This document shows positions 36,211 through 44,884 of a stretch of 64,000 nucleotides of DNA, piece by piece. The translations under genes were made by a program, and so were the position numbers. The stretch comes from a filamentous cyanobacterium ESFC-1 (GTDB taxonomy: Bacteria > Cyanobacteriota > Cyanobacteriia > Cyanobacteriales > Spirulinaceae): assembly GCA_000380225.1 (NCBI GenBank), contig KB904821.1, forward strand, positions 5,011,159 to 5,075,158, written 5' to 3'. Each line of letters opens with the position of its first letter. Within the stretch, counting starts at the first letter, position 1. Under the pieces are notes generated by a model. It searched no databases. It was not told the origin of the DNA and saw only the letters and a list, made by a program, of their open reading frames with translations.

Positions 36211-37656
36211 ATGGAAATTCTCTGCACTCGTCCAAGTTGTCCGAGTCCGCGTAATTTTTTTGACGATTTAGATGATGAATCGAAGTTAAAAACGGCCCAG
36301 CAAAAATACTGCACAAGTTGCGGAATGCCGTTGATTTTGGGGGGGCGTTATTTGCCTTCTAAGTTACTCGGACAAGGAGGATTTGGGGCGGCGTTTTTGG
36401 CAGGCGATCGCTACACCACCAGTTTTCGCGATTGTGTGGTGAAACAGTTTCAACCGTCAGGAAACCTCAATCCGCAGCAGTTGGAAACAGCACAACGCTT
36501 ATTTGAACGGGAAGCGGCAGTTTTAGAAGATTTAGGTCACGATAATCGGCATATTCCCAATTCTTTTGCTTTTTTTCCGGTAATAGTTCCGAAATTGCAA
36601 GGAAGTGGCGAGCAGTCGTTTTTTTACTTGGTACAAGAGTATATTGACGGGGTGGATTTGGAGCGAGAGCAAGCCCAGCGCGGTCGGGCTTACACTGAGC
36701 AGGAAGTTCGCCAAATTTTGCGAGAAGTTTTAGAGATTTTAAAGTTTGTTCACGATCGCGATGTGATTCATCGAGATATCAAGCCTTCAAATATTATGCG
36801 GTCGGGTAACGATCGCCTATATTTACTCGATTTTGGGGCGGTGAAACAAGTTACCGCCGGGGCTGGGTCTACTCAGGGGCGCTCGACGGGGATTTATTCG
36901 ATGGGATTTGCCCCTCCCGAACAAATGCAGGGGTCGCAGGTTTATCCTTCGACGGATTTATATGCGTTAGCGGCGACTTGCTTGGTTTTGCTGACGAATA
37001 AAGCGCCAGAAGACCTGTATGACGGCTATAACAATGCTTGGGATTGGCAAAGTCATGCCACTCAAGTCAGCGACCAGTTAGAGGGCGTATTCAACATGAT
37101 GCTGCGCTCTACCCCGAAGGATCGCTTTCAATCGGCTCAGGAAGTGTTAGAGGCGTTGAAGGCAAGCCAGACAGCGATTCAACCGCCCCCCCAACCGCCA
37201 GCGCAGCCCCTCACACAACCACCTTCTCAGCCTGTCAATCCACCGCCTCCCTCGGTGACTCCTTCTCCTCCTCCGGTGTCGCGTGCCGCTACGCGGATCC
37301 CTTCGGGATCGCGAGTCTCTACGGTTAAACTTTTGAGTAATGCGGCCTTTACAGGTTTTGAAGGTGCGTTACTTTTCTTAGCCTTTGCGAGTATTTTCGG
37401 AACGCCAGCGATTAGTATGGGGCTGTTGGGCGTAACTCTAGGCGGTTTGATATACGCTCAATTCCGCAATATTATTTCGGGTTCAGATTTGCCGATTTTG
37501 GCGGTTTTGACCTCGGTGGTGATGTTGTTTCCGGCGTTGCGAGACGATCTGACGTTTCCCATGACGTTAGTTGTGGCGGTTATAGCCGGAGCCGGGGCGA
37601 TCGCGATTGTCGCTTTATTTCGCTTGATTTATTTAGCTTTATCTCGCATTCTGTAG
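36211..37656 (+). CDS. Serine/threonine protein kinase with zinc-ribbon N-terminus
   Basis: A 481-residue membrane kinase. The N-terminus has Cys5, Cys10, Cys34 and Cys37, the four-cysteine motif typical of cyanobacterial kinases. The kinase domain (about 45-320) has GQGGFGAAF, a Lys in CVVKQF, HRDIKPSNIM and DFGAVK. A Pro-rich linker (about 325-365) follows, then hydrophobic helices, FTGFEGALLFLAFASIFGTPAISM and others, to the end. The linker contains an in-frame palindromic insert giving RAATRIPSGSR. It lies 17 bp before two periplasmic-binding-protein genes, which may supply its signal (inference). Confidence 0.9.
   Translation: MEILCTRPSCPSPRNFFDDLDDESKLKTAQQKYCTSCGMPLILGGRYLPSKLLGQGGFGAAFLAGDRYTTSFRDCVVKQFQPSGNLNPQQLETAQRLFEREAAVLEDLGHDNRHIPNSFAFFPVIVPKLQGSGEQSFFYLVQEYIDGVDLEREQAQRGRAYTEQEVRQILREVLEILKFVHDRDVIHRDIKPSNIMRSGNDRLYLLDFGAVKQVTAGAGSTQGRSTGIYSMGFAPPEQMQGSQVYPSTDLYALAATCLVLLTNKAPEDLYDGYNNAWDWQSHATQVSDQLEGVFNMMLRSTPKDRFQSAQEVLEALKASQTAIQPPPQPPAQPLTQPPSQPVNPPPPSVTPSPPPVSRAATRIPSGSRVSTVKLLSNAAFTGFEGALLFLAFASIFGTPAISMGLLGVTLGGLIYAQFRNIISGSDLPILAVLTSVVMLFPALRDDLTFPMTLVVAVIAGAGAIAIVALFRLIYLALSRIL
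37281..37313. repeat. Palindromic repeat inserted in frame in the kinase gene
   Basis: The inverted counterpart of the repeat at 23469-23500, about 33 bp with CCGCTACGCGGATCC. It encodes RAATRIPSGSR in the Pro-rich linker, where an insert would do little harm. Confidence 0.8.
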
Positions 37657-37673
37657 TCATCTTTTAAAAATTA

Positions 37674-39095
37674 ATGTCTCAGTCACAAAATAACGAAACG
37701 AAAGTTTTAGTGCTGTCGCTACTGATTACCGGAGCCGTTTTAGGTGGGGGGGCTTGGTGGTTTTTACAGGGTCAAGGGGAATCCGGGGAAGGAGGCACTT
37801 CGACTACCACTACCACCGTTACCCCCACTCAAGGTAATACGGATGCAACACAACGCCTGAGTAGTGGCGATCGCATTCTACTATCTGATTTAAGCTCTCC
37901 GGCAAAACAAGCGGGAGTGAGCGCGATCGCGGCAGGAAATTATACCGAAGCGGTGACGCAGTTAGAACAAGCGCTTCAGCAGAATCGCAACGACCCCGAA
38001 GCGCTGATTTACCTTAATAATGCCCGGATTGGTAATAATCCGGCTCATACCATCGCGGTTTCTGCGCCGATTAATACGTCAGCGAATGTAGCCAAGGAAA
38101 TCCTGCGGGGTGTGGCTCAAGCTCAAAATGAAGTGAATGCAGCCGGGGGCATTAATAATATGCCGTTAAAGGTTGTGATTGCCAGCGATGATGACGATCC
38201 GCAAGTCGCTCAACAGATTGCGGCTCAATTAGGCCAAAATGGTGATGTTTTAGGGGTTGTGGGGCATTTTAGCAGTTCGACTTCTTTGGCCGCGGCGGAG
38301 GTTTATCAAGAACAAGGTTTAACGATGATTTCCCCGACGAGTACGGCGGTAGAGTTATCCTCTAAGGGGAATTATATCTACCGGACTGTGCCGAGCGATC
38401 GCTTTGCGGGAAGTGCGTTAGCGGCGTATCAACTCGAAGGGTTAAATCTGCAAAAAGCGGCGGTTTTCTTTAATTCTGGTAGTGATTATAGTAAGTCCCT
38501 GAAAAATGTCTTTACCACCGATATTTTTAGTAAGGGTGGCGAAGTGGTGGCTGAGTATGACTTTAATGCTGCCAATTTTAATGCGTCGCAAGTGGTAGAA
38601 GAAGCGATTAATCAGGGGGCAGAAGCCTTGATGTTAGTGCCTTCAGCGAACTTGGATTTGGCGCTACAAGTGATCCAGGTTAATGAAGGGCGCTTACCGA
38701 TTTTGGCTGGGGATAATGCCTATAATCCACAAATTTTAGAATTAGGCGGACGAAATGCTGTCGGGATGGTGGTGGCAATTCCTTGGCATATTTTAGCCAA
38801 TCCTGGCGCAGCATTCCCGCAAGCGGCGAGTCAGCTTTGGGGGGGAGAGGTCAGTTGGCGTACCGCGATGGCCTATGATGCGGCGGTGGCGTTGATTGGC
38901 GCGATCGCGGTCGATCCCAGTCGCACCGGGGTACAAGAAGCTCTGACAGCCTCGGATTTCCAAGCTCAGGGGGCAGCGAATAATATTAGCTTTTTGCCGT
39001 CGGGCGATCGCAACCAAGCGGCTCAGTTGGTGGAAGTACAACCGGGAAATCGCACTCAGTTTAACTATGAGTTTGTACCTGTGAATAATCAATAG
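37674..39095 (+). CDS. Periplasmic-binding (Peripla_BP_6) protein, membrane-anchored, copy 1
   Basis: A 473-residue protein with an N-terminal transmembrane anchor (LVLSLLITGAVLGGGAWWF, about 12-30), a Thr/Gln-rich linker and a short TPR-like helical pair (about 75-120). A type I periplasmic binding domain of the branched-chain amino acid transporter family follows (GVVGHFSSSTSLAAAEVYQEQGLTMISPTSTA). No ABC permease or ATPase gene is next to it. It is in an operon with the kinase, so a sensor role is possible rather than uptake. The following gene is a close copy. Confidence 0.85.
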   Translation: MSQSQNNETKVLVLSLLITGAVLGGGAWWFLQGQGESGEGGTSTTTTTVTPTQGNTDATQRLSSGDRILLSDLSSPAKQAGVSAIAAGNYTEAVTQLEQALQQNRNDPEALIYLNNARIGNNPAHTIAVSAPINTSANVAKEILRGVAQAQNEVNAAGGINNMPLKVVIASDDDDPQVAQQIAAQLGQNGDVLGVVGHFSSSTSLAAAEVYQEQGLTMISPTSTAVELSSKGNYIYRTVPSDRFAGSALAAYQLEGLNLQKAAVFFNSGSDYSKSLKNVFTTDIFSKGGEVVAEYDFNAANFNASQVVEEAINQGAEALMLVPSANLDLALQVIQVNEGRLPILAGDNAYNPQILELGGRNAVGMVVAIPWHILANPGAAFPQAASQLWGGEVSWRTAMAYDAAVALIGAIAVDPSRTGVQEALTASDFQAQGAANNISFLPSGDRNQAAQLVEVQPGNRTQFNYEFVPVNNQ

Positions 39096-39151
39096 TTTGC
39101 AAGTTAGTCAAAAACCAAGGACAAAAGACAAAGGACTAAGGACGAATATTA

Positions 39152-40564
39152 ATGTCTCAGTCACAAAATAACGAAACGAAAGTTTTAGTGCTGTCGCTGT
39201 TGATTACAGGTGCAGTTTTAGGTGGTGGTTGGTGGTTTTGGCAAAGTCAAGGAGAATCGACGACGGCGGGAGATTCAACCGAGCAAGTTACCACTCCTGA
39301 AAGCAGTAGCGATCTGGCTGCCCGAATTAGTGGGGGCGATCGCATTTTACTGTCCGATCTCAATTCTCCGGCCAAACAAGCCGGAGTGGACGCGATCGCG
39401 AAAGAAAATTATACTGAGGCGGTGAATCAGTTAGAACAAGCCCTTCAGGAGACTCGCAACGACCCCGAAGCGCTGATTTACCTAAATAATGCCCGGATTG
39501 GTAATAATAAGGCTTACGCGATCGCGGTTTCTTTGCCCATTGATACTTCTGCGAATGCCGCTAAGGAAATGATGCGGGGGGTAGCTCAAGCCCAAAATGA
39601 AATTAACGCCGCCGGGGGGATTAACGGGACGCGGCTCAAAGTTTATATTGCCAGCGACGATAATGACCCGGAACTTTCACCACAAATTGCGGCAAAATTA
39701 GCAGAAAATCCTGAAATTTTAGGAGTTGTGGGACATTTTGGCAGTTCTACTACTTTGGCTGCGGCGGCGGTTTACCAAGTCCAAGGTTTAACCATGATTT
39801 CTCCGACGAGTACGGCGGTAGAATTGTCCTCCATGGGGGATTATATCTATCGCACCGTACCGAGCGATCGCTTTGCCGGGAGTGCTTTAGCGGCGTATCA
39901 ACTCGAAACCCTCAACAAGCAAAAAGCGGCGGTTTTCTTCAATGCCGACAGCAGTTATAGTAAATCCCTGAAAAATGTCTTTACCACCGATATTTTTGGG
40001 AAAGGGGGCGAAGTGGTGAGGGAATATGACCTGAATGCCGCCGATTTCGATCCCGTCGCTGCGGTGAATGAAGCCCGGAATTTGGGGGCAGAGGTGATTA
40101 TGTTAGCGCCCAATTCCGCTACCCTCAACCCGGCGTTACAAGTGGTTCAGGTGAATGAAGGCCGCTTGCCCCTACTCGCCGGAGATAGTGCCTACAAGCC
40201 CCAAACATTGCAATTAGGCGGTCGGGACGGGGTGGGGATGGTTTTGGCGATTCCTTGGCACATTTTGGCCAATCCTGACGCAGAATTTCCGAAGGCAGCG
40301 AGTCAGCTTTGGGGCGGAGAGGTGAATTGGCGCACCGCCATGGCTTATGATGCGGCTGTGGCGTTGATTGGGGCGATCGCGACTAATCCCAATCGAGCCG
40401 GGGTGGATGAAGCCCTCTCCAACCCGAATTTTCAAACCGAAGGAGCAGCCGGGGTGGTGCGTTTTCTGCCGTCGGGCGATCGCAATCAAGCCGTACAGTT
40501 GGTTGAGGTGCGAGAAGGAAGCCGCACGCAATTTAGTTATGAGTTTGTGCCAATTGAGCCTTGA
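39152..40564 (+). CDS. Periplasmic-binding (Peripla_BP_6) protein, membrane-anchored, copy 2
   Basis: A 470-residue paralogue of the preceding gene. The first 26 residues are nearly identical (MSQSQNNETKVLVLSLLITG), and it shares the TPR-like pair and the binding domain (HFGSSTTLAAAAVYQVQGLTMISPTSTA). Divergence is concentrated in the linker and in parts of the binding domain, as expected if ligand specificity shifted after tandem duplication. The 56-bp spacer has no visible promoter. Its last 32 bases overlap the 3' end of the Rieske/FAD gene on the other strand. Confidence 0.85.
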   Translation: MSQSQNNETKVLVLSLLITGAVLGGGWWFWQSQGESTTAGDSTEQVTTPESSSDLAARISGGDRILLSDLNSPAKQAGVDAIAKENYTEAVNQLEQALQETRNDPEALIYLNNARIGNNKAYAIAVSLPIDTSANAAKEMMRGVAQAQNEINAAGGINGTRLKVYIASDDNDPELSPQIAAKLAENPEILGVVGHFGSSTTLAAAAVYQVQGLTMISPTSTAVELSSMGDYIYRTVPSDRFAGSALAAYQLETLNKQKAAVFFNADSSYSKSLKNVFTTDIFGKGGEVVREYDLNAADFDPVAAVNEARNLGAEVIMLAPNSATLNPALQVVQVNEGRLPLLAGDSAYKPQTLQLGGRDGVGMVLAIPWHILANPDAEFPKAASQLWGGEVNWRTAMAYDAAVALIGAIATNPNRAGVDEALSNPNFQTEGAAGVVRFLPSGDRNQAVQLVEVREGSRTQFSYEFVPIEP

Positions 40565-42137
40565 TTAATTGACCGTTTTTGACTTTCATTTCTTTTAATT
40601 CGTCGATTTTGGGCATATCTCCGAGGCGCATCATTTCTTCAATCGCCGCCATTTCCGCATCACGATTACAGCCTGCCGCGGCCAGGACGCGATCGCCTTG
40701 GCGATAATAAGCAATAAATTCCCCGGAATCTAAGTCACCGTCGAAGATAATCTCATCCCATTGTTCAGCGTGACCCACATACCGCAGTTTCAGATCAAAT
40801 TGCCCTGTCCAGAAAAAGGGAACACTGCGGAAAGGAATGGCTTGATTGAGCATATTACGGGCTGCAATGCGTCCTTGTTGTGCCGCTAATCGCCAATGTT
40901 CGATGCGGATGGGTTCTCCGGTTTGCCAATAAGGGAATTTGGCAATGTCTCCAGCAGCAAAAACCTTGTCTGCGGCTTGGAGATAAGCGTTGGTTGAAAT
41001 GCTCTTATCTTCGTTGGTTTCGATGCCTTCGAGGTAATCTGTCGCCGGGTCTACGCCAATTCCCACCACGACGAGATCGACATTGATGGGGGTATCATCT
41101 TGGAGAATGGCTTTCTCTACCTTACCCTGACCTTGAAAGGCTTTGACTTTCGTTTCAAGTTGGAAACATACGCCATTTTCTTCGTGTTTTTCCCGGAAAA
41201 ATTCCCCTAATTCTGTTCCTAAAATTTTCTCTAAGGGAACTTCACTGGGGGAAATTACCGCGACGTTTAAGCCCTGTTGACGCAGACTCGCGGCGGTTTC
41301 GAGGCCGATGAAGCTTGAGCCAATTACCAGGGCATTCTCGGCATTTTCGGCGGCTTCCAGGATGCGATCGCTGTCTTGGTGGTTGCGTAGCGTAAAGATG
41401 TTCTCTAAATCTGCGCCGGGGACATTTAATCTGCGAGCTTTCCCTCCCGTTGCGAGGAGGATGCGATCGTAGTCGAGGGTGGTATTATCTGCAAAGGTAA
41501 TCTGCTGTTTTTCGGTGTTGACCTTCTTGGCTCGCGTATCGGTTAAAACTTCGATATCATAACGGTCGTAGAAGTCGCGATCGCGCAGTGGTAAAGCATT
41601 TTCCCCCGCTTTCCCTTGTAAATATTTCTTACTCAACTTCGTGCGGTCTAAGGGGAAATCGTCGGCGGCAGTAATCATCACCAAGCGACCCCTAAACCCC
41701 TCTTTCCGTAAGGTTTCAGCCCCATGCAGTCCGGCAGCACCTGCCCCTAAGATGACAAAAACGCGATTATCGTGTTGCGGGTCATAACTAGCCAAAGTTG
41801 GCTCAGTTTCGCTGGGTGCATCTTCGGGAACAGTGACAATAATATCTTGCCCTTCCACTTCAACCACAAAACTCGGTAAATCGTTCAAGCCTGGGGGTTC
41901 TTGACCTTCTCCGGTCAGGACGTTATAACAAGCATGATGCCAGGGACAGACGACGCGATTATTACTGAGATAGCCTTTCGCTAACGGCGCACCATAATGG
42001 GTACAATTCGCCCCCATTGCTCGGTATTCGTCCCCAATCTTTGCTAAAAGTACCTGGGTCTTCCCCACAGATACCTGCTGCATCTGACCTTTCTCTAAAT
42101 CGCTCGTTTGCGCCACGACTTCACGAATCTGTCCCAT
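40533..42137 (-). CDS. Rieske [2Fe-2S] / FAD-dependent NAD(P)H reductase (AIFM3-like)
   Basis: About 534 residues. An N-terminal Rieske domain has ligands in CTH (45-47) and CPWH (64-67). A pyridine nucleotide-disulfide-type reductase follows, with the FAD motif VILGAGAAGLHGAETL near 128-143, the second Rossmann motif ALVIGSSFIGLETAASL, and the FAD-binding AAGDIAKFP. It ends with a reductase C-terminal domain (HWRLAAQQG). Probably an electron-transfer reductase; the acceptor is unknown. The ATG at 42137 has an AGGAGAAC Shine-Dalgarno and begins the Rieske fold; the frame extends 20 codons upstream without support. Converges with and overlaps copy 2 of the binding protein. Confidence 0.88.
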   Translation of the reverse strand: MGQIREVVAQTSDLEKGQMQQVSVGKTQVLLAKIGDEYRAMGANCTHYGAPLAKGYLSNNRVVCPWHHACYNVLTGEGQEPPGLNDLPSFVVEVEGQDIIVTVPEDAPSETEPTLASYDPQHDNRVFVILGAGAAGLHGAETLRKEGFRGRLVMITAADDFPLDRTKLSKKYLQGKAGENALPLRDRDFYDRYDIEVLTDTRAKKVNTEKQQITFADNTTLDYDRILLATGGKARRLNVPGADLENIFTLRNHQDSDRILEAAENAENALVIGSSFIGLETAASLRQQGLNVAVISPSEVPLEKILGTELGEFFREKHEENGVCFQLETKVKAFQGQGKVEKAILQDDTPINVDLVVVGIGVDPATDYLEGIETNEDKSISTNAYLQAADKVFAAGDIAKFPYWQTGEPIRIEHWRLAAQQGRIAARNMLNQAIPFRSVPFFWTGQFDLKLRYVGHAEQWDEIIFDGDLDSGEFIAYYRQGDRVLAAAGCNRDAEMAAIEEMMRLGDMPKIDELKEMKVKNGQLIKAQLAQTHN

Positions 42138-42247
42138 TATGTTCTCCTGAGTTGCGTCTCCTACCTTTAGGATGAGGGCTTTCGAGGGACAATTCATCTA
42201 ACAGGAGGGAGAAAACTCGCGATCTCGTTCTTTCGTAAGACAGAGAA

Positions 42248-42883
42248 CTACAGCGAATCGGGATCGACTCCCATTTCCTTGAGTTTAGCAGCCAGGCGAT
42301 CGGCTCGCGATCGTTCTTGCTCTACTTGTCGCTCCAAATCCTGGGTCGTGAGAAACTTACGATTATCGGGACGATACAACTCCAACGTTTCCGGGGTCAG
42401 CACAAAGCGAATCCCCAATCTCGGACTCGTCCAGTTATTCATCTCCTCGATAACTTGAAGTCTATCCCCAACGCGACGCAACCCGTGTAAATCATTGCGG
42501 TCTGGGTCGTAGATGTAATATTCTTCTACCCCGTAGCGATCGTAAAATTGCTGTTTTTTGGCCATTTCCTGAAGACGATTCCCCGGAGAGAGGATTTCAA
42601 ACACCACCTGGGGAACAACATTATCCTCCTCCCACTGACGATAAGAACCCCGGTCTCCTTTCGGTCGTCCAAACACCACCATCGCGTCCGGTGCAATCCG
42701 GATTTTCGGCTGTCCTTCCACGGGATACCACAACAAGTCCCCAGCCACAAAAACATCAGGATTATCGGCAAATAATACCTCTAGATTTTCTTTAATCAAG
42801 ACAATCCAGCGAAATTGTTGGGTATTATCTGACATCGGCTGTCCGTCGCTGTCGGGATAGATGATTTTGCTTGAAAGGGTCAT
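42248..42883 (-). CDS. Uma2-family (DUF820) protein, tandem copy A
   Basis: A 211-residue Uma2 protein: IRIAPDAMVVFGRPKGDRGSY holds the acidic block, VVFEILSPGNRLQEM the Glu block, and VEEYYIYDPD follows. A C-terminal charged coiled coil (QDLERQVEQERSRADRLAAKLKEMG) ends it. Nearly identical to the next gene upstream over most of its length, so a recent tandem duplication. Function of the family is unproven. Confidence 0.82.
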   Translation of the reverse strand: MTLSSKIIYPDSDGQPMSDNTQQFRWIVLIKENLEVLFADNPDVFVAGDLLWYPVEGQPKIRIAPDAMVVFGRPKGDRGSYRQWEEDNVVPQVVFEILSPGNRLQEMAKKQQFYDRYGVEEYYIYDPDRNDLHGLRRVGDRLQVIEEMNNWTSPRLGIRFVLTPETLELYRPDNRKFLTTQDLERQVEQERSRADRLAAKLKEMGVDPDSL

Positions 42884-42921
42884 AATTATTAAACTCGGTC
42901 TAAATTGCAGTCAAGGAAGGT

Positions 42922-43602
42922 TTACGCATCCGGGTCAATTCCTAACTCTCGCAGTCGAGCCGCTAATCGCTCGGCTCGTTCTCTTTCTTGGTTGGCTCGC
43001 AAACGCTCCTGTTCAGCTTGTCGCTGAAAAGCTGTGGCTCGCTCCTCCAACTCCTGCGTCGTGAGAAACTTACGATTATCGGGACGATACAACTCCAGCG
43101 TTTCCGGGGTCAGCACAAAGCGAATCCCCAACCTCGGACTCGTCCAGTTATTCATCTCCTCAATAACTTGAAGTCTATCCCCAACACGCCGTAAACCATT
43201 AAGGTCATTACTATCTGGGTCATAAATGTAATATTCTTCTACCCCATAATCGTCATAAAATTGCTGTTTTTTCGTCATTTCCTTGAGACGATTCCCCGGA
43301 GAGAGGATTTCAAACACTACCTGGGGAACAACATTATCCTCCTCCCACTGACGATAAGAACCCCTGTCTCCTTTTGGTCGTCCAAAGACTACCATCGCAT
43401 CCGGTGCAATCCGGATTTTCGGCTGTCCTTCTACGGGATACCACAGCAAATCCCCAGCCACAAAAACATCGGGATTATCGGCAAATAATACCTCTAGATT
43501 TTCTTTAATCAAGACAATCCAGCGAAATTGTTGGGTATTATCTGACATCGGCTGGCCGTCGCTGTCGGGGTAGATGATTTGATTGGGTTTTGAGAGGGTC
43601 AT
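42922..43602 (-). CDS. Uma2-family (DUF820) protein, tandem copy B
   Basis: A 226-residue copy of the preceding gene with the same catalytic-type blocks. It differs mainly by a longer C-terminal coiled coil (QELEERATAFQRQAEQERLRANQERERAERLAARLRELG), about 15 residues longer than copy A. The coil length difference looks like slippage of heptad-encoding repeats. It lies 38 bp from copy A. Confidence 0.82.
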   Translation of the reverse strand: MTLSKPNQIIYPDSDGQPMSDNTQQFRWIVLIKENLEVLFADNPDVFVAGDLLWYPVEGQPKIRIAPDAMVVFGRPKGDRGSYRQWEEDNVVPQVVFEILSPGNRLKEMTKKQQFYDDYGVEEYYIYDPDSNDLNGLRRVGDRLQVIEEMNNWTSPRLGIRFVLTPETLELYRPDNRKFLTTQELEERATAFQRQAEQERLRANQERERAERLAARLRELGIDPDA

Positions 43603-43704
43603 TTCAGTTACGCTCTCGTTATAGGTTTTTTATAGTATATATGTATTTGTTGAGGGTGCGATCGCGGCTTTGCCTACCACTTCGCGATCGCGTTTCTACT
43701 CCCA

Positions 43705-44865
43705 TCAAGACAGAATATAGCGATAAGCCGCGAGGGTTTCTTTTGCGGTGTTTTCCCAGGAAAAGCGTTTGGCTTGGGCTTTGCCTTTTGTAATCAAGGT
43801 TTGACGAAACTCCGAGCTTTCTAGAATTTGTAGGATGGCTTCGGCTAATTCTAGGGGTTCGTTGGGATCGATTTGTAGGGCTGCATCTCCGGCCACTTCG
43901 GGAAGGGAGGAGGTATTAGAAGTCACCACGGGGGCCCCCCAAGTCATGGCTTCGAGGACGGGTAAACCAAAGCCTTCGTAGTGGGAAGGATAGACAAAGA
44001 CATCTGCGTGTTGATAAAACCAAGCGACATCGCGATCGCCCAGATAATTAAGATGATGAATTTCGTTATTATAGGGAGAGGACGCGATCGCATCGAAAAT
44101 TGGCTTATATTTCCACCCTTTTTGCCCAATGAGTACCAATTGCTGCTCGATACGATACTTTTCTTTGAGATAATTAAACGCCTCTACAATCGCCACTATG
44201 TTCTTTCGTGGCTCTAAGGTACTCACAAACAACAAATAAGGCCGCGAGAAATCATAATCGACTTGGGGCTGTTCCAGGTTACTCCACTCCCCATCCTCTC
44301 CAGCATAGCGGCTTGCCAGGGGCGTTACCCAGACGCGATCGGCATCGAAATTCAAATACTCCACAATATCCCGCTTCGAGCTTTCAGAGATCGTAATCAC
44401 CAAATCCGTCCACTGAAGACAACGTTGGACACGCTTAAAATATGTTTTTACTACAGAATTAATATATTGAGGATACTTAATACAGGTAAGATCGTATATT
44501 GTCATTACCTTAACTGGTTTTTTATAGGGATAAATATTATAGTTAGTGCCATGAACAATATCAAAAGAATTATCATAAGATTCTAGATAAGTAGAAAAAT
44601 GTTGAGGAAAATAATCAAGGAAAATATTAGAAATTCTAACAGGTAAAGGAATCAAACAAGCGTTAGGGTATTGATTTAATAAGAAAGCAGGAATAGTAGC
44701 TTGACCCCTCAACCAAACTTTTAAACCAGGCTGATAAACAATACTTAAATGAAAATTCTCTTGTTTTTGGTTTTCAGTAAGAGATTTAATTAAATTATTT
44801 ACATATAATCCTACTCCACTAGGTTTTGGAGACAAAGGAGTTGCATCGATTAAGATTTTTAGCAT
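43705..44865 (-). CDS. Family 4 glycosyltransferase
   Basis: A 386-residue GT-B fold retaining glycosyltransferase. The N-terminal donor loop LSPKPSGVGLYVNNL and the C-terminal FVSTLEPRKN and HYEGFGLPVLEAMTWGAPVVTSNTSSLPEVAGDAAL (EX7E motif) are clear. It resembles mannosyltransferase-type group 1 enzymes. It is the last gene of the minus-strand polysaccharide block, 19 bp from the membrane protein gene. The sugar and acceptor cannot be predicted. Confidence 0.9.
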   Translation of the reverse strand: MLKILIDATPLSPKPSGVGLYVNNLIKSLTENQKQENFHLSIVYQPGLKVWLRGQATIPAFLLNQYPNACLIPLPVRISNIFLDYFPQHFSTYLESYDNSFDIVHGTNYNIYPYKKPVKVMTIYDLTCIKYPQYINSVVKTYFKRVQRCLQWTDLVITISESSKRDIVEYLNFDADRVWVTPLASRYAGEDGEWSNLEQPQVDYDFSRPYLLFVSTLEPRKNIVAIVEAFNYLKEKYRIEQQLVLIGQKGWKYKPIFDAIASSPYNNEIHHLNYLGDRDVAWFYQHADVFVYPSHYEGFGLPVLEAMTWGAPVVTSNTSSLPEVAGDAALQIDPNEPLELAEAILQILESSEFRQTLITKGKAQAKRFSWENTAKETLAAYRYILS

Positions 44866-44884
44866 TGATCGAATATGTAGTTTG

